Shown here piece by piece: positions 33,062 through 44,583 of a stretch of DNA of 64,000 nucleotides. The notes beneath the pieces are model-generated. The model was given only the letters and a program-made list of their open reading frames with translations, had not been told where the DNA came from and did not search any database. Position 1 is the stretch's first letter. Every line of letters begins with the position of its first letter. Origin of the DNA: ZC4RG20 sp964553875. GTDB taxonomy: Bacteria > Pseudomonadota > Gammaproteobacteria > Steroidobacterales > Rariloculaceae. Position numbers and translations under genes: made by a program. The stretch is taken from contig CAZKNH010000003.1 in NCBI GenBank assembly GCA_964553875.1, positions 1 through 64,000 of the forward strand, in the 5' to 3' direction.

Positions 33062-33291
33062 AAATCGGGGTCAGAGCCCGTTTTCCGCGGAATCCCGGGC
33101 GGAAAATCCGGGCGAGCCGCCGGAACCCGTCTCAGCAATTTGGGGCAGAGCCTTCTTCGCTGCCCTGGGTTCTCGAGAGCAAAGGCGGCCACGATATCTC
33201 TGGCGCCAGCGTCGGCTCCGCCCCCGGCTCCAACGCCGGAAAAAACGACTCTGAGCTCCGATCCTGTGAAAAAGGGCTCTGACCCCGATTT
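33062..33291. repeat. 230-base element with perfect 18-base terminal inverted repeats, family A
   Basis: AAATCGGGGTCAGAGCCC at 33062-33079 and its exact reverse complement at 33274-33291 bound a 230-base stretch between hisI and the convergent HELGH gene. A further hairpin, TTTTCCGC / GCGGAAAA, lies next to the left end. No reading frame inside looks coding. The structure is that of a MITE or a REP pair mobilised in trans. Confidence 0.85.
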
Positions 33292-33308
33292 CACTGCCCC
33301 TGATTTCG

Positions 33309-33803
33309 TCACTGCCGCAGGCGCCACGTGACGCGGTCGGCCGCATCGATCAGCCCGTGCTCGAGGAGCCACGCGCGCGCAAAGCGTGCGTCGCCGCGCC
33401 ACCACGCACCCGCCGAGCCTTCCCGGAAGCTGTAACCCCACGCGTCCATATCGGCGAGCGCCTTGTCCCGCCCGAAACCGGGCAGCCAATCGGCCAACAG
33501 GACCTGCAGGTAGCAGACCGCGCATTCCTCGAGCGCCGTGCCGCCCGCGTCCTTCACGAGCCCGCGGCGCCGGTCCGGGCTCATGCAGACGTAGTGGCCG
33601 AGCTCGTGCAGCAGCGAATGGGCCGGGGTGTCGCCGCGCACGTAGACGCGGTTGCCCTCGAGCCCGGCCTCCGGCGCGCCCCAGTACGAGTACGGGATCG
33701 GCTCGCCGTCCGGCACGAGCACGAGACGCGCACCGTACCTCGACACGCAGTCGAGGACCGCCTCGCGCGGCAGCGCTCTCAGCTCCGTGACTTCGGGCGT
33801 CAC
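33309..33803 (-). CDS. HELGH-containing putative metallopeptidase, unknown
   Basis: A 164-residue protein with HELGH at residues 66-70, a gluzincin/minimal zincin-type motif, in AHSLLHELGHYVCM, and a pair of acidic residues (Glu92-Glu93 in LEECAVCYLQ) that could supply the third ligand. No signal peptide. The GTG is chosen because upstream codons would overlap lptE heavily. It lies 38 bases after lptE on the same strand. I do not recognise a named family; peptidase activity is inferred from the motif only. Confidence 0.72.
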   Translation of the reverse strand: MTPEVTELRALPREAVLDCVSRYGARLVLVPDGEPIPYSYWGAPEAGLEGNRVYVRGDTPAHSLLHELGHYVCMSPDRRRGLVKDAGGTALEECAVCYLQVLLADWLPGFGRDKALADMDAWGYSFREGSAGAWWRGDARFARAWLLEHGLIDAADRVTWRLRQ

Positions 33804-33841
33804 GTCAGGTCGACTGGGAGCAACGCACGGCGGACCCGATA

Positions 33842-34360
33842 TCAGGACGCCGGCAACGGGCCGTGCCGACGTCTCGCCTCGATCCGGCGCAGCACCCGGC
33901 GCGCGAGATCCTCGGCGAGCGCCTGGCGCAGGATCCGCTCCTCGGCGGTCTTGCCGAGCAGCTCGTTCTCGTTCCACGCATAGACGCGCGTCGCCACGAT
34001 CGACTCGGGCTGAATCAGCTCTTCCCCGCCCGCTTCGAGCGAGAACGTGACCGCGTAGTAGATCTCGTACTCGCGCGGCACGTTCCGGGCAGTCACGGAC
34101 ATCACGCGCTCGTCCGTGCTGTCCTCGAGGATCCTCAGGATCGATGTCGCGTCCTCGGGCCGTTCGACGATCTCCGCGCCCCGGCGCCGCAGCGCCTCGC
34201 GGAGGCTCGCATAGAACTCGGACCTCGGCTCATCGGTCTCGAGATATGTGCGGGCCATCGCGCTCGGCAAGGGCTCGGCGCCCTGCAGCGCGAAACCGCA
34301 GCCTTCGACGAGCGCCGCACAGAGCACGGCGGACAGCACGGATCTGATCTTCGGGTACAT
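33842..34360 (-). CDS. lptE: LPS-assembly lipoprotein LptE
   Basis: A 172-residue outer membrane lipoprotein that plugs LptD. A signal peptide ends at Cys21 with VEGC, an unusual lipobox (Glu in the -2 position), followed by GFALQGAEPLP, the usual LptE opening (GFxLRG). The rest alternates strand and helix as in the family. The ATG just before YPKIRS is used. Unlike the usual leuS-lptE-holA order, here lptE is transcribed away from leuS. Confidence 0.85.
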   Translation of the reverse strand: MYPKIRSVLSAVLCAALVEGCGFALQGAEPLPSAMARTYLETDEPRSEFYASLREALRRRGAEIVERPEDATSILRILEDSTDERVMSVTARNVPREYEIYYAVTFSLEAGGEELIQPESIVATRVYAWNENELLGKTAEERILRQALAEDLARRVLRRIEARRRHGPLPAS

Positions 34361-34542
34361 CGGCTGAATGGAGTCGGACGCGTCCCCGACGCGACCGCCG
34401 GCCGGCGAACGCATCGGCTTACGCCTGCGGGACGACGGCTGCCCGGTTTGCTTCCGCAGGCAATCCCGTTAGCATCGAGCATCCGCACCGCTTTGACAAC
34501 CGCCGCCGGCCGGACGCCGGCGGACGGGCTCACAGGGACGAC

Positions 34543-37152
<2,610 letters not shown>

Positions 37153-37280
37153 GCCGGCGGCCTCGTGCCGACGGCGTGAAGCTCGCGTCGGCGGTCGAGC
37201 CGACGGCGCGGCACTTCTGATCGAGGGCTCAAGCGCAGGCGTTCGGCCGTCCACGTCGGCCGGCGCCCGGTGAGGCGAGC

Positions 37281-39125
37281 ATGCACGGCTCTCGCGTCCG
37301 CACCGGACTCGTCGCCGCCGCCGCGGCCCTCGCCGCTTTCTGCCCCGCCGCCTTTCCGCAGCCGCGCGCGCACCTCCCGCCGGCCGAGCGCGTCGTCGTC
37401 GTCGCGGACGTGCACGGCGCGTATGCCGAGCTCGCGGCGCTCCTGCGCGCGACGGGGCTCGTCGACGACGGGCTCCGCTGGAGCGGCGGCGCCGCCCGTC
37501 TCGTGAGCCTCGGCGACCTGGTCGACCGAGGCGCCGAGTCGCGCCGCGTGCTCGATCTCCTGATGCGCCTCGAGGCGGACGCAGCACGAAGCGGCGGCGG
37601 CGTCCATGTTGTGCTCGGCAACCACGAGGTCATGAACCTCGTCGGCGACCTAAGGTACGTCGCGCCGGGCGAGCTCGCCGCGTTCGCCGCGGAGGAGTCC
37701 GATGCGGACCGCGCGGCCGCGCTCGAGCGCTTCCGCGCGCGCATCGACTCGGGCGAACAGGACACCGTCGCCGCGTTCGAGCGGCTCTATCCGCGAGGCT
37801 ACTTTGCGCATCGGCGTGCGTTCGCGCCGGACGGCCGGTACGGCCGGTGGCTGCTGTCGCTGCCGTCGCTCGTCGTCGTCGGCGACACGGCCTTCGTGCA
37901 CGGCGGATTGTCGGAGCCGATCATCGCCGAGCTCGCGGGAGAGCGGCCCGCGGACACCCTGAACCGCCGAGTCGAAGCGCGCCTCCGCCGCTATCTCGAG
38001 CTTCGTGCGCGGCTCGCCGACGCAGGGCTCCTGCCCGCCGACGATGCGCGTCGCGACCTCGAGCTCGTCGAAGCGGCGGCCGCGCGCGGAGCGGCGAGCA
38101 CGGGCAGTCCCGACGACGGTTCGATCGCAGACCTGCTCGAAGCCTTCCTCGAGGAGGCCGCGTCGCCCGAGCTCGGGCTCGACGGCCCGCACTGGTATCG
38201 CGGCGCGATCTATTGCCCGCCGCTGCTCGAGCGGCCGGTGCTCGAGCTCGCGCTCGAGCGCCTCGGCGCGGCGCGAATCGTCGTCGGTCATACACCGACG
38301 CCGGACCGCCGCGCGCGGGCGCTGCACGACGGACGCCTGATCACCCTCGACACCGGAATGCTCGTCGAAGCCTATTCGGGACGCCCCGCCGCGCTCGTCA
38401 TCGAGAACGACACGACGTACGTGCAATACATCGATCCCGACGAGCGGCGACCGCTCGAAACCGATGTAATTGAAGCCTATGGCCTCACCGAGGCGGAGCT
38501 CCTCGATACGCTCCGCGACGGGGACATCGTGCCGAGCACGAGCACGGACGAGGTCATCGACGTCGTCGTCCGTCACGACGGCAAGACGATCGACGCGCGT
38601 CACTTCCGGGACGCGAAAACGGCGTCGCGCGAGCTCGCGGCGCATCGGCTCGATCGCCTGCTCGGGCTCGGCCTCGTGCCGCCGACCGTCGCCCGCGACG
38701 GCCGCGCGCTTCAGCTTCGCTATCCCGACGCTGTCTCGGAGGCCGACCGGATCGAGCGCGGCATCCCGCTCGGCGAGTGGTGCGCGCTCGATCCGCAGGT
38801 CGCGATGCTGCGAGCGTTCGATGCGCTGATCGCGAACCCCGCACGGCGGGCCGACACCGTGCTGTTTCGCGTCGAGCAGCCGCTCGTGAAATCGATCGGC
38901 CACGAGCGCGCCTTCGGCACCGGACGCCGGCTCGGCAGCGACGCGCCCGACGAGCTGCCCGCTCCGCTCGTCGCCGCGCTCGCGACGCTCGACACGGGAA
39001 CCCTCGCGGCGGAGCTCGGCGACTGGCTCGACCCGCGGCAGATCCGCTCGTTCGTCGCCCGCCGCGACGTGCTGCTCGACCGCGCCCGAGAGCGAGCCGG
39101 GAGCGCGCCCGACGCTCGCCGCTGA
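37281..39125 (+). CDS. Exported PPP-type phosphatase fused to a degenerate kinase-like domain
   Basis: A 614-residue protein. After a signal peptide (residues 5-26), residues 35-370 form a calcineurin-like phosphatase with a complete metal set: DVHG (43-46), GDLVDRG (78-84), GNHE (113-116), His207 in VHGG and His337 in GHT. This is the PPP order seen in Shewanella-like phosphatases. Residues 440-590 resemble Fam20C/HipA/CotH-type atypical kinases (KTASRELAAHRLDRLLGLG, then FDALIANPARRADTVLF). However, the catalytic NxDxxxxN pattern reads NPARRADT and the following Asp motif reads SIGH, so this half looks inactive. It is probably periplasmic. The next gene encodes an apparently intact relative of the second domain. 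Confidence 0.75.
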   Translation: MHGSRVRTGLVAAAAALAAFCPAAFPQPRAHLPPAERVVVVADVHGAYAELAALLRATGLVDDGLRWSGGAARLVSLGDLVDRGAESRRVLDLLMRLEADAARSGGGVHVVLGNHEVMNLVGDLRYVAPGELAAFAAEESDADRAAALERFRARIDSGEQDTVAAFERLYPRGYFAHRRAFAPDGRYGRWLLSLPSLVVVGDTAFVHGGLSEPIIAELAGERPADTLNRRVEARLRRYLELRARLADAGLLPADDARRDLELVEAAAARGAASTGSPDDGSIADLLEAFLEEAASPELGLDGPHWYRGAIYCPPLLERPVLELALERLGAARIVVGHTPTPDRRARALHDGRLITLDTGMLVEAYSGRPAALVIENDTTYVQYIDPDERRPLETDVIEAYGLTEAELLDTLRDGDIVPSTSTDEVIDVVVRHDGKTIDARHFRDAKTASRELAAHRLDRLLGLGLVPPTVARDGRALQLRYPDAVSEADRIERGIPLGEWCALDPQVAMLRAFDALIANPARRADTVLFRVEQPLVKSIGHERAFGTGRRLGSDAPDELPAPLVAALATLDTGTLAAELGDWLDPRQIRSFVARRDVLLDRARERAGSAPDARR

Positions 39126-39141
39126 GACGGGCGGGCGCATC

Positions 39142-39169
39142 GCGACACTCTTGCTCTCGAGAGTGTCGC
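39142..39169. other. Intergenic hairpin between phosphatase and kinase-like genes
   Basis: GCGACACTCT / AGAGTGTCGC form a perfect 10-base-pair stem with an 8-base loop. No T run follows, only CATTT; GGAGG of the next gene's ribosome site lies 7 bases further, so it may act as an attenuator or mRNA processing site. Confidence 0.55.
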
Positions 39170-39188
39170 CATTTCGGAGGGGAACGCC

Positions 39189-40490
39189 ATGAGCCCCGAG
39201 TCGCCCGCAGAGCTCACGCGCCGACCGAGACGTCGGCGTCTCTCGGCCGCCGCGCTCGTCCTCGTCCTCGCGCACGCCGGCGCCGCCGACGGAGAAGGAG
39301 ACGCCGTGCCCGAGCTTTTCGCGGATCGTGCACCGCTCGCATTCGAGCTCGTGCTCGATCGCCGCGCATTGTGCCGCCCGCGGCCGAGCAGGCCATGCGC
39401 ATCGACGCCCGCGTCACTAACTTATCGCACCGCGGCGGGGCCGGCACACCGGCTCGACGTCCTCGTGCGTGCAAGGGGCGGCTGGCGTGACGCCCACTGC
39501 GACGTTCCGCCGCTTCTCATCGAGATCGCGGCGCCGCCGGAAAGCGGCCCCTTCTCGGGGCAGACCCTGCTGCCGCTCACGACTCATTGCCGAACGGCGT
39601 CGTCGCGTTACGAGCAATACGTGCTCAAGGAGTATCTCGCGTACCGCCTCTACGAGCTTTTCACGCACAAGAGCTTACGCGTGCGCCTCGCGCGCATCAC
39701 GTATCGGGACGTCGGTAAGCGGGGCCGGGCCGTCGAGCGCTTCGGTTTCGTCGTCGAGCACTTCGATCACCTCGCCGGCCGGCATGGCACGACGCTCCAG
39801 AACGCCGGCACGCTCCGGCTGTCCGACGCCGACGCATTCGAGCTCGCGACCCTCGAGCTCTTTCAGTACCTGCTCGGCAATACGGACTGGTCGATCGTCG
39901 CCGGGCACAACGTCGTTCGCATGCGCGACGGTCAAGGCGTGGTGAGCGCGGTGCCGTACGACTTCGACTTCGCAGGGCTCGTCGGCGCGCCCTACGCATC
40001 GCCGCCGCCGAACCTTCCTCTGCGCAGTGTCCGCGAGCGGCTCTTCCGCGGCTTCTGTCATTCGCGGCTCGACTGGGAGCGGCTGTTCACCCGATTCGTC
40101 GAGCAGCGTGCCGGGGTGCTCGCGCTGATCGACGACGTGCCCGGGCTCGAGCGCGCGCAGCGCGACGACGTGCGCGACTATGTGCTCGACTTCTTCGATG
40201 TCATCGCGTCTCCGGAGAAGCGACGGCGAGAGATCGTCGGCGCGTGCCGTCCGATCGCCGAAACGTCATCCGCACAACCGCGTCCCGCGGAAGCCGCGCG
40301 CGGCCGGTCCGAGCGACGCTTCGCCGTGAACGCCGCAGCTTGCGTGCGGCACGATGTCGAGGCATATATGGGGCACGCTCCTAGCACGACACCTCCGCCG
40401 GCCCGAATACGACGGAGGGTCGCCCTCGAAGCGCTTGCGGCCGCGCCTGCGGCAATCCTCGTGCCGCATCCGACGACCGTCCGGTCTTGA
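39189..40490 (+). CDS. Exported atypical kinase-fold protein (CotH/Fam20-like)
   Basis: A 433-residue protein with a basic N-terminus and hydrophobic segment (residues 19-33), probably a signal peptide. The core shows a Lys-containing strand near residue 147 (YVLKEYLAYRLYELF), GNTDW at 230-234 with HN at 240-241, and PYDFDFAG with DFDF at 258-261. These mimic the catalytic Asp/Asn and metal-binding Asp of secreted atypical kinases such as CotH and Fam20C. Family assignment is by pattern only. SD GGAGG lies 6-11 bases before the ATG. Cysteines occur in the N-terminal half (61, 70, 104, 134), compatible with disulfides outside the cytoplasm. The last 90 residues look disordered. Confidence 0.6.
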   Translation: MSPESPAELTRRPRRRRLSAAALVLVLAHAGAADGEGDAVPELFADRAPLAFELVLDRRALCRPRPSRPCASTPASLTYRTAAGPAHRLDVLVRARGGWRDAHCDVPPLLIEIAAPPESGPFSGQTLLPLTTHCRTASSRYEQYVLKEYLAYRLYELFTHKSLRVRLARITYRDVGKRGRAVERFGFVVEHFDHLAGRHGTTLQNAGTLRLSDADAFELATLELFQYLLGNTDWSIVAGHNVVRMRDGQGVVSAVPYDFDFAGLVGAPYASPPPNLPLRSVRERLFRGFCHSRLDWERLFTRFVEQRAGVLALIDDVPGLERAQRDDVRDYVLDFFDVIASPEKRRREIVGACRPIAETSSAQPRPAEAARGRSERRFAVNAAACVRHDVEAYMGHAPSTTPPPARIRRRVALEALAAAPAAILVPHPTTVRS

Positions 40491-40525
40491 CCGTCATTTC
40501 CGTGCGTATCCGCGCGAGGTCGAGC

Positions 40526-43500
40526 ATGGGAGGCGAGGCGGCGACGGTGCGATTCATCGGCCCGAAGGGCGCCGGATGGATCGCTCTATGCCTGTCCGCG
40601 CCGTGCTGGGCTCAGGTCGATGCTGTCGATGACGTAACGGAGCTTCGCGCGGGCAGCGTGTCGAGCGCTCGGCAGGACGCGAGGCAGCGCGTCGACTACG
40701 CGTTCGAGGCGACGGCGGGCCGAACCTACCTGATCGAGCTCGATCAACAGGGACTCGACTTCGTACTGAGCATCGAGGATCCGCGTGGCGACGCACGCAC
40801 GTACGGCTCGCCGTTGCTGCGCGACGAACGCGAGATCGTGCTGCTCGAGGATGCGCAGTCGGGGATCTATCGCGTCTCGGTCTTTTCCGAGGAGTTCTCG
40901 GCGGCTTCCGGCCGGCACGCGATCCGACTCTCCGCTCCGACACCCGGCGAAGATACGCGCGTGTGGGCCGCGATGAGCGCGGGCGCCGCCGCCTATCGAC
41001 GCGGCGGCGAGCAAGGCTGGGCGGATGCGATCTCTGCGTACGAGACCGCGGCCGGGCTTGCGAGAGAGAGCGGTAGACACCGCGAGGTCGCGCACGCCCT
41101 CTTCGGCATCGCGGCGATCGAATACTGGTATCGCTACGCATGGACGCGCGCGGCGGAGCTCGCGAAGGAAGCGGCGCAACTCTATGCCGACCTCGACCAG
41201 CCTCTCCTCGAAGCGAGCGCGTTGCATCTCCGCGCGGCCGCGCTGATCGAGGAGGCGACTACCGTGCCGCGAACGTCGAGCGCCGGTCTCGCACCCCGGG
41301 CCCGGGCGCTGTTCGACGAAGCGCTCGACCTCTTCGACCGCGTGCGCCGCACTTTCGAGCGGCGCGGCCGATCGTACGAGGCGGGCCTCGCGATCAACAA
41401 CGTCGGTCTTACGTACTACTACATGGGAGAGTACGCCGCCGCGCGCGCGTCGTGGGACGAGGCGGCTCGGCTCTTCCGGCGCCTCGGCGAGTGGGACAAA
41501 GAATTGACGGCCCTCGGCAATCAAGCCGTGATCGCTGCCGAGCAGGGCCGCCTCGCCGATGCGATCGCGATCTTCGAACGCAGCCTCGATCTCCTTTCGG
41601 CCGATCACCCGGACCGGGCGCTCACGCTCGACAATCTCGCCGCGACGCACTACGCGCGCGGCGACTTCGACGACGCGCTGCGCACCTTCTCCGCGGCGCT
41701 CGACCTGCACAGGCGGAACGACGACGGCAAGGGCGAGGCGCACGCTTTGCGCGGGATCGGCTCGACCTACTTCGCACTGGGCCACCTCGAGCTCGCGACA
41801 GCGTTCCTCGAGCGAGCCTTGCCGCTCGCCCGGGAGAGCGGCGATGGACGCAACGAGAAGAGCATCCGCGGCCTCTTGGGCAACGTCGCGTTCCTCGAAG
41901 GCGAGCACGAGGAGGCGCTCAATCATCATCGCGCGGCGCTCGCGCTCGCGACGGCGCCGACCGACGCTGCCGTCGTGCAGGTGCTGCTCGCGAAAGACCT
42001 CGTCGCGCTCGGTCGCCACGCCGCGGCAGGTGCGCTCGCCGCGGAGGCGCGGGCGACGGCAGAGGCCGCCGGCGCGAAGCTTCTCGTCGCCGATGCGCTT
42101 CAGCAGAGCGGACAGGCGCGGCTCGGGCTCGGCCGGACCTTGGAGGCGGCCGCCGACTTCCGACGCGCGCTCGCGGTCTATCGCGAGCTCGGTGTGTCGA
42201 CGAAGGAGTCCGAGGCTCTGCACGGCATCGCGGAGAGCGCCGCGGCCGACGGCCGGCTCGACGACGCCGTTCGCTACGGCAACGCGTCGCTCGTGGCGCT
42301 CGAAGCGGAACGCATTCGGATCGCGGCTCCGGAGCTGCGCGCGCACTACGCTGCGATCCGCCGCGGCTACTACGAGGCGCAGATCGAGAGGCTGATGACC
42401 CTCCATCGTGCGGCGCGCGGCGGGGAAACGGATGCGCATCTCCTCGCCGCGTTCGAGACGAGCGAACGATCGCGTGCGCGTGTGCTGCTCGATCTGATGC
42501 ACGAGACCGCGGACGACGACACGGCGACGGCGGACGATCGCTCGGCTCGCGAACGCGCGCGCCTGATCGAACGGCTCGCCGGGCTTCGCCACCGCCGCGA
42601 TTCCTTGCTCGCCGCGCCTCCGACGGCGCAGACGGAAACCGAAGTCGCGGAGGCCGTCGCCGAGATGACGGTCGTCGACAACGAGCTCAAGGTGCTCGAG
42701 ACGGCGCTTCGCTCGAAAGACGAGCGCTCGGCGCTCGCGCCCGCGAGTCCGCTGTCGCTCGACGAGATCCAGGCCGGGCTCGACGAACATTCGTTTCTCG
42801 TGCAGTACGCGCTCGGCGAGCGGCGGAGCCACGCGTGGATCGTCACGAAGTCGGCCGTGCACGCGGTCGAGCTCGCGCCGCGAGAGGCGCTCGAGTCGGC
42901 GGCGCGACGCGCCCATGATGCGCTCGCGCGCTACGACGCGAGCGCATCCAGAACGGAGCAGCTCGAAGAGCGCCTCGACTCGCTCGCGGAAGCGGTGCTC
43001 GCGCCGGTCCGTCCGTATCTAGGCGACGGGGGACGCATCGTCTTCTCGGCCGACGGCGCATTGCAGTACGTGCCGTTCGGCGTGCTGCGCGATACCGCGA
43101 GCGACGGTCGTCGGCTGATCGAGCAGTACGAGATCGCGGCCGTGCCGTCGGTGTCTGCCGTGCTGTCGTCGCGTGCCGCAACGCGCCCTGAGATCGCCGC
43201 GAACCGCGTCGCCGTGATCGCGGACCCCGTGTTCGAGCCCGACGATGCAAGGCTCGCAGGCATCCGCACGAGCCGCGAGCCGTCGCCGCGCAACCCGCCC
43301 GCGGAGCTCGAGCCCCGCTCCGCGCTCCTCGCCGAGCCCCTCGCACGGCTGCCGTTCGCAGGACGCGAAGCATCGGCGATCGCCGCCCTCGTCCCTCCTG
43401 ACGACCGCCTCGTGCTCACCGGCGTCGCTGCGAGCCGCGACGCGGTATTGAACGCCGATCTCGGCCTCTATCGATTCGTGCACTTCGCTACGCACGGCTT

Positions 43501-43918
43501 CGTCGATTCGCGCTATCCGTCGCTCTCGGGCCTCGCGCTGTCCGGCATCGACGAGCACGGCGCGCCGCGCGACGGCTTTCTCCGTCTCGACGACATCCGC
43601 GTGCTGCGCCTCGATGCCGACGTCGTCGTGCTGAGCGCATGCGAGACCGCGCTCGGCCGCGAGATTCGCGGCGAGGGTTTGCTGGGGCTCACGCATGCGT
43701 TCATGCAGGCCGGGGCGCGCAGCACGGTCGCGAGCCTATGGCAGGTTCCCGACCGGGCAACCGCGGAGCTGATGAGCCGCTTCTACGCCGGAATGCTCGA
43801 GCGAGGCCTCCGGCCCACGGAGGCGTTGCGCGCGGCGCAGCTCGAGATCGCGGCGGAGCGGCGCTGGCGGGATCCGTATTTCTGGGGCGCTTTCGTGCTG
43901 ATGGGCGACTGGCGCTAG
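40526..43918 (+). CDS. Exported TPR-CHAT (caspase-fold) protein
   Basis: A 1130-residue protein. A signal peptide (ending C-W-A-Q about residue 30) is followed by a beta-rich domain (residues 40-140), then tetratricopeptide repeats to about residue 620 (for example INNVGLTYYYMGEYAAARA), a helical linker, and a C-terminal CHAT peptidase domain. The CHAT dyad is intact: His990 in FVHFATHGF and Cys1039 in VVLSACETALG. CHAT proteins are caspase/separase-like cysteine peptidases, as in the Craspase TPR-CHAT; the N-terminal beta domain and signal peptide here point to an extracytoplasmic version. An upstream TTG would add 13 residues; the ATG gives a better signal peptide. Confidence 0.88.
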   Translation: MGGEAATVRFIGPKGAGWIALCLSAPCWAQVDAVDDVTELRAGSVSSARQDARQRVDYAFEATAGRTYLIELDQQGLDFVLSIEDPRGDARTYGSPLLRDEREIVLLEDAQSGIYRVSVFSEEFSAASGRHAIRLSAPTPGEDTRVWAAMSAGAAAYRRGGEQGWADAISAYETAAGLARESGRHREVAHALFGIAAIEYWYRYAWTRAAELAKEAAQLYADLDQPLLEASALHLRAAALIEEATTVPRTSSAGLAPRARALFDEALDLFDRVRRTFERRGRSYEAGLAINNVGLTYYYMGEYAAARASWDEAARLFRRLGEWDKELTALGNQAVIAAEQGRLADAIAIFERSLDLLSADHPDRALTLDNLAATHYARGDFDDALRTFSAALDLHRRNDDGKGEAHALRGIGSTYFALGHLELATAFLERALPLARESGDGRNEKSIRGLLGNVAFLEGEHEEALNHHRAALALATAPTDAAVVQVLLAKDLVALGRHAAAGALAAEARATAEAAGAKLLVADALQQSGQARLGLGRTLEAAADFRRALAVYRELGVSTKESEALHGIAESAAADGRLDDAVRYGNASLVALEAERIRIAAPELRAHYAAIRRGYYEAQIERLMTLHRAARGGETDAHLLAAFETSERSRARVLLDLMHETADDDTATADDRSARERARLIERLAGLRHRRDSLLAAPPTAQTETEVAEAVAEMTVVDNELKVLETALRSKDERSALAPASPLSLDEIQAGLDEHSFLVQYALGERRSHAWIVTKSAVHAVELAPREALESAARRAHDALARYDASASRTEQLEERLDSLAEAVLAPVRPYLGDGGRIVFSADGALQYVPFGVLRDTASDGRRLIEQYEIAAVPSVSAVLSSRAATRPEIAANRVAVIADPVFEPDDARLAGIRTSREPSPRNPPAELEPRSALLAEPLARLPFAGREASAIAALVPPDDRLVLTGVAASRDAVLNADLGLYRFVHFATHGFVDSRYPSLSGLALSGIDEHGAPRDGFLRLDDIRVLRLDADVVVLSACETALGREIRGEGLLGLTHAFMQAGARSTVASLWQVPDRATAELMSRFYAGMLERGLRPTEALRAAQLEIAAERRWRDPYFWGAFVLMGDWR

Positions 43919-43921
43919 CCG

Positions 43922-43948
43922 CGCCGTGACGCGAATCGCGTTACGGCG
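43922..43948. other. Hairpin after the CHAT gene
   Basis: CGCCGTGACGCG and CGCGTTACGGCG pair over 12 bases with one G-U and a three-base loop, directly after the CHAT stop. There is no T run. It could stabilise the upstream mRNA or lower expression of the following gene. Confidence 0.5.
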
Positions 43949-43991
43949 TCGCGATCACTCGACGCCGATACCGATAACAAGGAGAGCCACG

Positions 43992-44519
43992 ATGAGATTC
44001 AGGCACTATCGCGCGATGCTCGCCGCATCGGTTCTTGCGGCTCCGATCTGCGACGTGCCCGCACAGCAGCCCGTGCAGGCACCGATCGAGGAGCTCGAGG
44101 AGGCGATCGCGCAAGAAGCGTTGCCGCTCGGCCCGCAGCCGCGCCCGGCTCATACGGTGCTGCGCGTGGAGGCTGCCGGCGCGCACCTCGAAGTCGGGCA
44201 ACGGTTCAGCTTCATAGGACCGCTCGAGCCGAACGGGGACTACATCGTGATTCCGCACGGCGCTCTGCAGAACGCGCGCACCCGTTGGATATCCGGGCCC
44301 TACATCGCGCGGCGAGTCCCGAGCACGCGAAGCCTCTGGCGCCTGATGAACGTGAGAGTGCGCGATTCGTACGAGCATCCGACGGAGAGCGTTCATGCGA
44401 TCACGATGAACATCCTGGAGTCGACCGACGACGGCATCGTCCGGCTCGAGCTCTCCACGGAAAGGCATCGAGGAAGCCTCGGCGTGCATGGCGGTCACGC
44501 CCACCTGACGTCTTATTGA
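43992..44519 (+). CDS. Small secreted protein, unknown
   Basis: A 175-residue protein with a signal peptide (residues 1-25, ending P-A-Q) and then a short acidic stretch (IEELEEAIAQE). The rest shows no family I recognise; it has strand-forming segments and a His-containing C-terminus (LGVHGGHAHLTSY). AAGGAG lies 7 bases before the ATG. It lies between two exported protease genes (CHAT and subtilase) on the same strand, which makes it a candidate substrate or inhibitor, but this is guilt by association. Confidence 0.72.
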   Translation: MRFRHYRAMLAASVLAAPICDVPAQQPVQAPIEELEEAIAQEALPLGPQPRPAHTVLRVEAAGAHLEVGQRFSFIGPLEPNGDYIVIPHGALQNARTRWISGPYIARRVPSTRSLWRLMNVRVRDSYEHPTESVHAITMNILESTDDGIVRLELSTERHRGSLGVHGGHAHLTSY

Positions 44520-44583
44520 TCGGTTCGAGGGTCTTTGCGCGGCGGACACGTGGGACGTGCTCGCCGCCGCCGGGAGAAGGCTC

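Noticed and set aside
40586..42916. A 776-codon frame antisense to the TPR-CHAT gene
   Set aside because: Shadow of the TPR region; composition is that of reversed Ala/Arg-rich coding DNA.
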